Below are positions 5,848 to 13,405 of a stretch of 16,612 nt of DNA, in pieces. Within the stretch, counting starts at the first letter, position 1, and each line of letters starts with the position of its first letter. Made by a program: the position numbers and the translations under genes. The notes below the pieces were generated by a model. It was not told where the DNA came from. It worked only from the letters and a program-made list of their open reading frames with translations, and ran no database searches. This DNA comes from Clostridia bacterium (GTDB lineage: Bacteria > Bacillota_A > Clostridia > Oscillospirales > CAG-382). Where the stretch lies: positions 1 through 16,612 of the forward strand of contig JAFWWX010000311.1 of the NCBI GenBank assembly GCA_017517985.1, read 5' to 3'.

Positions 5848-6621
5848 TCATTTATTAAGTGCGTTTTTAAGAAATTCTCTTGTTCTCTCATTCTTCGGGT
5901 TTTCAAGCACTTCTTCAGGTCGACCCTCTTCAATAATTCTTCCCTCGTCCATAAAGACAATTCTTGATGCCGCATCCCTTGCAAAGTTCATTTCGTGGGT
6001 TACTATAATCATTGTCATATGCTCGCTCGCAAGTTTTCTTATAACTGCAAGCACCTCACCGGTGAGCTCCGGATCAAGTGCACTTGTAGGCTCGTCAAAG
6101 CATAATATATCCGGATTCAATGCAAGTGCCCTTGCGATTGCAACCCTCTGTTGCTGACCGCCGGAAAGCTGGCAGGGGTAATTGTTCATTTTATCTGCAA
6201 GACCCACTCTAGCAAGTATACTTTTAGCCTCATTTTCAACGCCGTCTTCAAAAACTTTAAGCTTATCCTTTTCAAGTACTTTCATTGCAAGCATAACATT
6301 TTCAAGCGCAGTATACTGCGGAAAAAGATTAAAATTTTGGAATACCATACCCAGCTTTAATCTGTTCTCGCGGGAAATTGACTTCCCATTTTTCTTTCCC
6401 TTTTCAACTTCGGAGTCAAACAAAACTGTACCGTCAACGGTAATCTTTCCTTCTTCTGGGATTTCAAGAAAATTGAGACAACGCAAAAGCGTTGTTTTTC
6501 CGTTTCCAGAAGAACCTATTATTGCTATTACATCCCCCTCGTTTACTTCAAGGTTTATGTCTTTGAGGATGTGAGCATCGCCAAAGCTTTTTGATAAGTG
6601 CTTTATTTCAAGCAGTGCCAT
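5848..6621 (-). CDS. Polar amino-acid ABC transporter, ATP-binding protein (GlnQ-like)
   Basis: This 257-residue ATPase is of the polar amino-acid importer family (GlnQ/HisP/TcyN type) and powers import through the permease encoded just upstream. Motifs in order are Walker A GSSGNGKTT (36-44), Q-loop Q95 in VFQNFNLFPQYTALEN, signature LSGGQQQR (152-159), Walker B ILCFDE (172-177), D-loop SALD (180-183) and H-loop H209 in VTHEMNFARD. In Walker A, GSSGNGKTT differs slightly from the common GPSGSGKST but keeps every essential residue. All catalytic elements are intact and the length is standard. The ATG has AAGGAGG 9 nt upstream and lies only 14 nt after the permease stop, so the two are translated from one message. 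Sequence alone does not tell whether the substrate is glutamine, cystine, arginine or another amino acid. Confidence 0.96.
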   Translation of the reverse strand: MALLEIKHLSKSFGDAHILKDINLEVNEGDVIAIIGSSGNGKTTLLRCLNFLEIPEEGKITVDGTVLFDSEVEKGKKNGKSISRENRLKLGMVFQNFNLFPQYTALENVMLAMKVLEKDKLKVFEDGVENEAKSILARVGLADKMNNYPCQLSGGQQQRVAIARALALNPDILCFDEPTSALDPELTGEVLAVIRKLASEHMTMIIVTHEMNFARDAASRIVFMDEGRIIEEGRPEEVLENPKNERTREFLKNALNK

Positions 6622-6635
6622 TGTGCATATCCTCC

Positions 6636-8105
6636 TTATACCTTATAGTAGTCAAGTTTCTTTTCAATTCTATTGAAAAGAATTGTAAGTATACCACAAA
6701 CCGCAAGATAGAATACCCCTGAATAGAACAACGGCCACAAGAGTCCTTCACTGATAAATCTCTTTGCAATCCAAGTAATTTCAATTACGGTAATTGTGTT
6801 TGCAAGTGCCGTGTCCTTGACAAGTGTTAAAAATTCATTGCTCATAGGAGGAAGTATGTTCTTAACGACCTGCATAAGCACTATTTTGAAGAACACCTGA
6901 ACTTTCGTAAGTCCAAGTACCTTCCCCGCTTCATACTGTCCTTTGGGAATGGATTCAATACCGCCTCGGAAGATTTCCGAGAAATAACAAGCGTAATTAA
7001 TTACAAATGCGATAAGAGCCGCCGTAAAATTATTCAAAGCCTTAAAGCCAAGAAGTCCCGGCCCAAAGAAAAACAGCATAAGCTGCAGCATCAGAGGCGT
7101 TCCTCTTATAACCCATACGAACACCTTAATTGGCATCTTTATAATTTTTATTTTACATATTGCTCCAAGCGAAATAACCAGTCCCAACGGTAATGCAAAC
7201 AGTAAGGTTAATACAAAAAGCATCAATGTTGTACCAAGTCCCAAGAAAAGGTCGTGTGTAACCTTACCAAACCCGGATTTTGGTTTTTGAACAGCAACCA
7301 CCTTGTTTGTTGTTTCTTCTTTCACGACTTCAACATCTGGTCTATGCTCATGAAAACCTATATCTCCAATATACATTTTCTCGGAAAGTCCCGCCATTTG
7401 CTTGACATTGTAATATCCGAAAGGATATATGTACATTTGTTCAACTTCACCGCTCTTATATTCTTTGAATTTTTCAAGATTAAAAACAGCTGTGGTCCAG
7501 CCCCCGGACACTGTTTTTTCCTCAGATTTTACCGCGTGTGAAACTACTGTCTTGTCTCTTCCGACAACAAGCACAATAACTATTTTATCCTTTTTGACTA
7601 TTTTCCCTTCCGGAGCCACATACTTATACTTTACAGATACATAATTTGAATCCATAAGAACGTCTTTTGGGAAATCCCCTGCTGAAACATCCATATATAT
7701 TCGTTCAAACTTACTGTCTGTATAATTATGTATGATTTCTACAGCATCTCTTCCGTCAACCTTCACCCCGGTGTTTACAACAGGTGAATCACCACCAAAA
7801 ATACCGCAATATGCTTGGTTTGCGTTCACCGAAAACTCCACTTCGACATTATCTGATTCATCCGCAATTCCGGCATTTTCATTCGTTACAATATCTTCAG
7901 TGTTTTCTCCAATCATCTCTGTCGGCGGTGTGTTCTCTGCTGTTGAAGTTTCGCCTTCCAAAACTGCTTCCTGCACATCTTCTGTTGGACTTTCAATTAT
8001 TTCTTGTGCCTTTTCCGTTAATTCCTGCGCGGTGACATTTTTATTATTCACAAACATAAATGCCATCATACAGCCAAATAACATAATAGCAAATTTCTTC
8101 TTCAT
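6636..8105 (-). CDS. Amino-acid ABC transporter permease with extra extracytoplasmic N-terminal domain
   Basis: This 489-residue protein joins a GlnP/HisM-type permease (about 285-489) to a 280-residue N-terminal region that ordinary permeases of about 220 residues lack. In order: signal peptide (1 to about 26, KKK then FAIMLFGCMMAFMFV, likely cleavage after VTA); acidic, low-complexity linker (27-89); a beta-rich domain (about 90-255) with GGWTTAVFNLEKF and MYIGDIGFHEH, which resembles galactose-binding-like/CBM jelly-roll domains; a basic linker; then about five membrane helices starting at FLGLGTTLMLFVLTLL. The EAA loop that couples to the ATPase is at 377-412 (EIFRGGIESIPKGQYEAGKV and following residues). 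HisM-type permeases have the N-terminus outside and five helices, so an exported N-terminal domain fits the topology. It is not a second solute-binding domain of the PF00497 type. The ribosome site GGGAGGTG is 8 nt before the ATG. It lies between the lipoprotein gene and the ATPase gene. Confidence 0.9.
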   Translation of the reverse strand: MKKKFAIMLFGCMMAFMFVNNKNVTAQELTEKAQEIIESPTEDVQEAVLEGETSTAENTPPTEMIGENTEDIVTNENAGIADESDNVEVEFSVNANQAYCGIFGGDSPVVNTGVKVDGRDAVEIIHNYTDSKFERIYMDVSAGDFPKDVLMDSNYVSVKYKYVAPEGKIVKKDKIVIVLVVGRDKTVVSHAVKSEEKTVSGGWTTAVFNLEKFKEYKSGEVEQMYIYPFGYYNVKQMAGLSEKMYIGDIGFHEHRPDVEVVKEETTNKVVAVQKPKSGFGKVTHDLFLGLGTTLMLFVLTLLFALPLGLVISLGAICKIKIIKMPIKVFVWVIRGTPLMLQLMLFFFGPGLLGFKALNNFTAALIAFVINYACYFSEIFRGGIESIPKGQYEAGKVLGLTKVQVFFKIVLMQVVKNILPPMSNEFLTLVKDTALANTITVIEITWIAKRFISEGLLWPLFYSGVFYLAVCGILTILFNRIEKKLDYYKV

Positions 8106-8148
8106 CAGACGTTCACCTCCCGCAAATCAAACTTTCTGTCTAATTGTA

Positions 8149-8174
8149 TATGTTTTTTAACTATGTTTTTTAAC
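8149..8174. repeat. Two tandem copies of a 13-bp repeat in the permease leader
   Basis: TATGTTTTTTAAC occurs twice in direct succession at 8149-8161 and 8162-8174. It lies between the intercistronic terminator and the permease ribosome site. It could be a promoter-region or regulator repeat, or simply a slippage product; the AT-rich composition argues for caution. Confidence 0.75.
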
Positions 8175-8204
8175 AAAACTATCACCATATAATTTTCTTA
8201 TACC

Positions 8205-8237
8205 GATTAAAAAGGCAGACACTGAGTTCTGCCTTTT
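8205..8237 (-). terminator. Intercistronic terminator between binding-protein and permease genes
   Basis: AAAAGGCAGA (8210-8219) and TCTGCCTTTT (8228-8237) pair perfectly around an 8-nt loop. On the minus strand the stem runs straight into TTTTTAA. It lies 66 nt after the binding-protein stop codon and about 100 nt before the permease start. Partial termination here would make the lipoprotein more abundant than the membrane components, as is usual in importer operons. A smaller 6-bp hairpin (GTTTCC/GGAAAC) lies at about 8257-8272. Confidence 0.8.
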
Positions 8238-8302
8238 ACGTCAATCTATTATTAAGGTTTCCATTTGGAAACATCAAAAACTTTTACAGCTCGGTTCCAT
8301 CA

Positions 8303-9199
8303 TTAAAACGCAAGGTTAAGATCATACTTTTCTGCAAGGGCGGGAAGAGTTCCGTCTGCATTAAGTTCAGCCATAATTTCATTTACCTTTTCGCAAAGTG
8401 TAGAGCCCTTTCTGAAGCCAATACCGTATTCTTCTGTTGTAAGTTCGAGAGAATAATCGAGAGAATCAAAATCTGTTCCGTCTGCTGTCATAGATTTTGC
8501 CATTGTAATATCAATTACACACGCATCAGCCTGACCGCTGAGAACTGTTGTAAGTGCTGTGGACTGAAGGTCTACTGCTGTGTAGTTTGCATCAAGCCCA
8601 TTACCCTTGATTGCCTCTTCACCTGCACTGCCTGCTTCTGCTACAAACTTGAGTTCCTTAAGGCTTTCAATGTCTTCGTAGTCATCAATAATGTCGTCCT
8701 TCATTACAACTACCTGCGCATTCTTTACATATGCATCGGAGCAGGATGTGTTTGCAAGAACTTCATCAGAAATTGTCATACCGTTCCAAATACAGTCAAT
8801 TGTATTTGCACTGAGTGTAATAAATTTTGTATCCCAGTTAATTTCAACAAATTCCGGTTCAACTCCGAGCTTCGCACATACTGCTTCTGCAAATTCTGTA
8901 TCAAAGCCGGTAAGCTTACCTTCTTCATCAAAAAAGTTCATAGGAGCGTAATTTGTGTAACCAATTACGAGCTTTCCTGCATCCTTTATTTTCTTAAAAT
9001 CTCCTTCTGCTTCTTTTTCCTCTTCCTTTGTTTCTTCCTTATCTTCTACCTTAACTTCTTCATTAACATCCGCCTTATCTGCAAGCTCTGATCCTTTATC
9101 GTCGTCTGTTTTTCCTTTTTCTGTTTCTCCACATGCGAACATAGATGTAGCCGCAAGAACTGCTGTAAGTGTGAGTGCGAGAATTTTTGTAAATTTCAT
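8303..9199 (-). CDS. Amino-acid ABC transporter substrate-binding lipoprotein
   Basis: This 298-residue protein of the SBP_bac_3 (PF00497) family captures a polar amino acid outside the cell for the adjacent permease and ATPase. The N-terminus has a lipoprotein signal (KFTK, then a hydrophobic core, then TSMFAC with Cys23 as the predicted lipidated residue). The -3 Met is unusual for a lipobox but the position is right. A 45-residue acidic linker (ETEKGKTDDDKG to KEAEG) follows. The binding domain starts at LVIGYTNYAPMNFFDEEGKL and includes GFDTEFAEAVCAKLG, DCIWNGMTIS and the second-lobe segment GSAGEEAI. The start is ATG 9199, because GGAGGA lies 7 nt upstream of it; the in-frame ATG at 9214 overlaps that site and would add five residues. 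It is the first gene of the operon, directly behind a perfect promoter. Ligand specificity cannot be assigned from sequence alone. Confidence 0.94.
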   Translation of the reverse strand: MKFTKILALTLTAVLAATSMFACGETEKGKTDDDKGSELADKADVNEEVKVEDKEETKEEEKEAEGDFKKIKDAGKLVIGYTNYAPMNFFDEEGKLTGFDTEFAEAVCAKLGVEPEFVEINWDTKFITLSANTIDCIWNGMTISDEVLANTSCSDAYVKNAQVVVMKDDIIDDYEDIESLKELKFVAEAGSAGEEAIKGNGLDANYTAVDLQSTALTTVLSGQADACVIDITMAKSMTADGTDFDSLDYSLELTTEEYGIGFRKGSTLCEKVNEIMAELNADGTLPALAEKYDLNLAF

Positions 9200-9225
9200 T
9201 GTTGTTTCCTCCATATAATTGTTTC

Positions 9226-9247
9226 TTTACCACTTTAGCGTGGTAAA
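9226..9247 (-). promoter_or_regulatory. Hairpin in the 5' leader of the transporter operon
   Basis: TTTACCAC and GTGGTAAA (9226-9233 and 9240-9247) form a perfect 8-bp stem with a 6-nt loop in the untranslated leader. It is about 20 nt downstream of the predicted start point and 13 nt before the ribosome site. There is no U-tract, so it is not a terminator. It may protect the mRNA 5' end or be the palindromic operator of an unknown regulator. Confidence 0.5.
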
Positions 9248-9269
9248 TAGATAAAGATTAAGTACGACC

Positions 9270-9298
9270 ATTATACTCCACCGTTTCTGTTTTGTCAA
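9270..9298 (-). promoter_or_regulatory. Consensus promoter of the amino-acid ABC transporter operon
   Basis: On the minus strand TTGACA (9293-9298) and TATAAT (9270-9275) are both perfect and 17 nt apart. The start point would be near 9263, giving a leader of about 64 nt to the ATG at 9199. Confidence 0.92.
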
Positions 9299-9430
9299 GT
9301 AGATTCCACCCTTTTTACATTTTATTAACACAATTATATTCAGCGCCGTCTTCTTATATTGGAATATAAATGTATATTTTTTACACCTGCAAGAAAAAAT
9401 AACATGAAAACAAACACCTGAGAGGTTTTT

Positions 9431-12400
9431 ATGCACAGCGAAAAGGATTTTTACGCATTAAATGAGATTGCAAAGGCAGTTTGTAAAGAGCTTCCGGCAA
9501 CTGAGCTTATTCCCTACCGTCGTTTTATACGGCAATTAAAATCTAATTTCAGAGAATTATGCACTATAAAAAAGAACCTATCAAAGCTTTACGGTACGGA
9601 CAAAGAGATTCCTCCTGTTCTTCTTTGGCTGATAGACAACTTTTATCTTCTGGAAAGTGAATACAAGGTCTGCGAAAAAGAGCTCTCTTTCAAACATAGA
9701 ATCTCATCCATTAACGTAACATCCAGAATAAGTACTGTCTTTTGCAGATTTTTCAGTTATGCGGATTTTCCCCTTTCTGGAGAAGCAATCGGTATTATTC
9801 TTTCAAGTCTTGATAAGAGCTACGGTCTTACACTTGATGAATATTTCCTCGCCCCTTTTCTTTCAAGACTTTCAGTTATTTCATCCTGTAAGAAACTTTT
9901 GTCAGACTACTATCGCAAAAAAATATCTTGCACACTTTCACCTTCAAAGGAAGAAAAATATGCACAGGCTTTCGGAAAGCTTATAGAATCTCTCAGATGC
10001 ATTTCAACACATAATTTTGACACGGATATATTAAACTGCAGTATTGCAAGGAAACTCTCTGAGGATCCGTCGGAAGATTATACAAAAATGACGGACAGTT
10101 CAAAGATAATGTATCTTTATAAACTATCGGAAAAAGCAAAAAAAATGAAGATGCCGGAACAGGAACTTGCCACGCAAATTATAGCCTGTGCAAAGTCCGG
10201 AACAGAATGCAGAAAACGCCACATTGGTTATTTTCTTTTTGAGTTTGAGCGATATCCGAAGCTCCTCTACTTTCTTTTTGTTATCGGGATTCCGGTTATT
10301 GTCACAGTAGCTCTCTTGTTTTTTTCTCCTTTATTTGTTTTTGCTTTCTTTCCGCTGTGGCAGGCATTCAAAGAAATCTGCGATTTTGTATTTTCAAGAT
10401 TTATTAAATCCACTCAATTACCCAGAATGGAGCTTGCGGAAATCCCGGATGATGCCGCAACACTTGTGGTCATCACTTCGCTTTTGTCCGGCGAGAACAA
10501 CGATTGTGTACTTTTTGACAAGCTTGAACTTATCTTCAGAGCCAACAGCGAAAAAAATGTTTATTTCGGGGTGCTTGCAGATATTAAAGACAGTAAAACT
10601 GCAAAAGCTCCCGGCGATGAGGAAATTATTAGCTACGCATATGGAAGAATCAATTCTCTGTGCACCAAATATGGAAAGAAATTTATTCTTTTTGAACGTA
10701 GGCGAAGCTATTCAAAAAGCGAAGAAGTCTTTATGGGCTGGGAAAGAAAGAGGGGTGCTGTAAACGAACTTGTAATGTATCTTCGGGGAAAGGAAACTAC
10801 TTTCAGCGACCGTTCAAAAGCTCTCGCCGCGGAAACACTGCAAAACACCAGTATAAAATATGTCATAACCCTTGATTCTGACACAAATCTTGGTCTCGGT
10901 GCTGTCAAGAATATGTGCAGTGCTATGCTACACCCCCTGGCCAAACCGGTAATTGACAGAAACCTTGGTATTGTCACTTGCGGACACGGAATTATGCAAC
11001 CCAGATGCGTACCCGAACTACTTTCTGCGGGCTCTACGCCTTTTTCACGGATGATGTGCGGTGAGGGGGGGAGCAACGTTTATTCATACGCTGCCTTTGA
11101 TGTTTACCAGAGCATATTTAAAGAGGGAACCTTCTGCGGCAAAGGAATATTTGATGTGGACGCCTTTTACGAGGTAATTATAAAAAACAACACCTTTCCG
11201 GAGGACAGAATCCTTAGTCACGACACCCTTGAAGGAGCAAAACTCCGAAGTGCATTACTCTCTGACCTTGAACTTACCGACAGCTTTCCAAGGCATCAAC
11301 TTTCATATTTAAAAAGACTTCACAGATGGATAAGAGGCGACATACAAAATCTTGCATTTCTTTTTTCTGAAATAATTTTTTCAAAAAAAGACAAGCGTAG
11401 AAATAATATAAGCCCGCTCTCAAAATTTAAAATTTTTGACAACACCCGATGTGCTCTTGTTCCATTATGCTCATTTATCTGTATTTATATTGCCATTCTA
11501 TCCGGTGGTATTACGGGTGTACTTCTTGTTACTGCTGCTCTTTTCTATATAACAGTACCGTTCATATTATCTCTTATATCTCAGATTATGTCCTTTGCAA
11601 TAATCGGATTTACAAGACGCTTTTTTTCCAAAGGTGTAACAACAAGCTTATGGCAAAGCCTTGCAGGAATGATATTTACACTGGCAATGCTTCCGATGCT
11701 TGCCTATACCTCATTTGATGCTATATGCAAAAGCATTTACAGAAGTCTTGTATCCAAAAAGAAGCTCCTTGAATGGCAGACAGCAGCAGGCAGTGACAAA
11801 TCCAGAACAGGGCTTTTACTTTATGTTCATAAAAATATGTTTTCTGCCTTTGCAGGGTTTCTGCTCTTTGTTTTTGCACCTGCTGGTTTTTTAAGAGCAA
11901 TTTCAATTCTGTGGTTTGCCTTTCCTGTAATTGCTTATCACACCTGCTCTGACAAACACAAAAAGGAGTTGGAGCAGAGTGACAAATATTGTGATAAATC
12001 ACGGAAATATGCTTACGATATATGGAATTATTTTAAGGATACTGTAAAACAATCCGATAACCATCTTCCTCCTGACAACATCCAGCTCACTCCCAAGAAG
12101 GCGGTTGCACACAGAACCTCACCCACAAACATAGGACTTTATCTTTTATCTGTTCTTTGTGCAAGAGACTTCGGTTTTATAGATACCTCAGAGCTTGAAA
12201 AAAGGCTTTGTGTAACTGTGTCCACCGTTGAAAAACTTGAAAAATTCAAAGGGCACCTGTATAACTGGTACGACACAGAAACACTGTCCGTTCTTCCACC
12301 CAAGTATATTTCAACGGTTGACAGCGGTAACTTTACCGCCTGCCTTATAACACTCAGAATGGGACTGCGTGATTATGTCAACGAATCCACTTCCCTACTT

Positions 12401-13252
12401 GAGCTAATAAAAAGGATTGAAGCAATTGAAAACAGCATCGAATATGATTTTTTGTACAACAGAGAGAGAGAGCTTTTTTCTCTAGGGGCGGAAATATACA
12501 ACAACGGAAATTACACTGTCAAAAGCGGTTGCTACGACCTTATGATGAGTGAAGCAAGAACAATAAGCTATATCCAGTGTGCAAAGAGACTTGTACCCAA
12601 AAGTCACTGGACACGCCTTTCAAGGGCACTTATCACAAAAGACGGATATATAGGACTTTCCTCCTGGAATGGTACTGCTTTTGAATACTTTATGCCTCCG
12701 ATATTCCTTCCTGTATTTAAACGTTCAATATACGGCGAGGCAATGCTGTTCGCGTTAAGAGAGCAATCAAAAAGGAAAGCAACACGAAAGGGCAAAGAAA
12801 TATTCGGAATATCCGAAAGCGGATATTTTTCCTTTGACTCACAAATGAACTACCATTACAAAGCTTTTGGTATTTCCTCGCTCGCGCTGAAGGCAGGTCT
12901 TGAAAAGGAATTTGTTATATCTCCATATTCATCGTTCCTTTCGCTTTGTATAAATAAGAAAAAGGCTTTTCAAAATCTTGATACAATGTCGGAAATCGGA
13001 TTATACGGAAAATACGGACTTTATGAAGCAATAGATTTTACAAAGGACAGAAGCTCAGAGAACGGTGCTATTGTTAAAAGCTATATGTCACATCATTTGG
13101 GAATGAGCCTTTGTGCTCTTTGCAACACTGCCTTTGATAACATTCTGCAAAAGCGTTTTATGAGCGACAGTGCTATGAACTGTGCAGCGGAGCTTCTCAA
13201 GGAGCGTATTCCTGTAAATGCAATTATACGGAAAATCCCGAAAAGCAAATAA
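9431..13252 (+). CDS. Cyclic beta-1,2-glucan synthase-like protein (GT84 plus glycoamylase-type domain, no GH94)
   Basis: This 1273-residue membrane protein is related to NdvB/Cgs. The N-terminal region contains WLIDNFYLLE (typical of Cgs). Membrane helices lie near 278-310. The GT84 domain has D482-S-D484 in VITLDSDTN as the nucleotide-sugar/metal motif, GIMQPR, GKGIFDVDAF, the probable acceptor base D598 in LSHDTLEGAKLRSALLSD, and HRWIRGD at 631-637. More helices follow at about 675-840. From about 880 to the end is a glycoamylase-like (PF10091) region, related to the Cgs cyclisation domain. Its markers are HLYNWYDTETL at 942, STVDSGN, YDLMMSEARTISY, ISESGYFSFDSQMNY and YMSHHLGMSL near 1219. 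Complete Cgs proteins of about 2,800 residues continue here with GH94 phosphorylase; this one stops and no remnant follows. Beta-1,2-glucan product from UDP-glucose is an inference from homology. The ATG has GAGAGG 5 nt upstream. Confidence 0.9.
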   Translation: MHSEKDFYALNEIAKAVCKELPATELIPYRRFIRQLKSNFRELCTIKKNLSKLYGTDKEIPPVLLWLIDNFYLLESEYKVCEKELSFKHRISSINVTSRISTVFCRFFSYADFPLSGEAIGIILSSLDKSYGLTLDEYFLAPFLSRLSVISSCKKLLSDYYRKKISCTLSPSKEEKYAQAFGKLIESLRCISTHNFDTDILNCSIARKLSEDPSEDYTKMTDSSKIMYLYKLSEKAKKMKMPEQELATQIIACAKSGTECRKRHIGYFLFEFERYPKLLYFLFVIGIPVIVTVALLFFSPLFVFAFFPLWQAFKEICDFVFSRFIKSTQLPRMELAEIPDDAATLVVITSLLSGENNDCVLFDKLELIFRANSEKNVYFGVLADIKDSKTAKAPGDEEIISYAYGRINSLCTKYGKKFILFERRRSYSKSEEVFMGWERKRGAVNELVMYLRGKETTFSDRSKALAAETLQNTSIKYVITLDSDTNLGLGAVKNMCSAMLHPLAKPVIDRNLGIVTCGHGIMQPRCVPELLSAGSTPFSRMMCGEGGSNVYSYAAFDVYQSIFKEGTFCGKGIFDVDAFYEVIIKNNTFPEDRILSHDTLEGAKLRSALLSDLELTDSFPRHQLSYLKRLHRWIRGDIQNLAFLFSEIIFSKKDKRRNNISPLSKFKIFDNTRCALVPLCSFICIYIAILSGGITGVLLVTAALFYITVPFILSLISQIMSFAIIGFTRRFFSKGVTTSLWQSLAGMIFTLAMLPMLAYTSFDAICKSIYRSLVSKKKLLEWQTAAGSDKSRTGLLLYVHKNMFSAFAGFLLFVFAPAGFLRAISILWFAFPVIAYHTCSDKHKKELEQSDKYCDKSRKYAYDIWNYFKDTVKQSDNHLPPDNIQLTPKKAVAHRTSPTNIGLYLLSVLCARDFGFIDTSELEKRLCVTVSTVEKLEKFKGHLYNWYDTETLSVLPPKYISTVDSGNFTACLITLRMGLRDYVNESTSLLELIKRIEAIENSIEYDFLYNRERELFSLGAEIYNNGNYTVKSGCYDLMMSEARTISYIQCAKRLVPKSHWTRLSRALITKDGYIGLSSWNGTAFEYFMPPIFLPVFKRSIYGEAMLFALREQSKRKATRKGKEIFGISESGYFSFDSQMNYHYKAFGISSLALKAGLEKEFVISPYSSFLSLCINKKKAFQNLDTMSEIGLYGKYGLYEAIDFTKDRSSENGAIVKSYMSHHLGMSLCALCNTAFDNILQKRFMSDSAMNCAAELLKERIPVNAIIRKIPKSK

Positions 13253-13325
13253 CTCCCGCAAATCCGTACTTGACAGGTACATCATTGCCTTTATACGCTC
13301 GGAAAGCAATGTAAATTAACAAAAT

Positions 13326-13354
13326 TTAACTTTATATTTTATATTAAGTATAAT
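13326..13354 (+). promoter_or_regulatory. Promoter of the yfmF-yfmH-lgt operon
   Basis: TTAACT (13326-13331, 4/6 match) and TATAAT (13349-13354, perfect) are 17 nt apart, with a start point near 13361 and a leader of about 45 nt. The surroundings are very AT-rich, so chance matches are possible. An imperfect hairpin (CATTGC/GCAATG) lies at about 13284-13313 without a U-tract, so termination after the glucan synthase gene looks weak. Confidence 0.6.
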
Positions 13355-13405
13355 ATAATTGTTTTGTATTATTTTTTGCACGTTCTCAGAAAGGAAAATA
13401 CGGAT

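Noticed and set aside
9200..9263. T-box or other amino-acid riboswitch in the transporter leader
   Set aside because: The leader is only about 64 nt long, has one short hairpin, and lacks T-box consensus and antiterminator elements.
13253..13405. Remnant of a GH94 domain after the glucan synthase-like gene
   Set aside because: The gap is only about 150 nt, AT-rich and contains a promoter; none of its frames resembles GH94 sequence.
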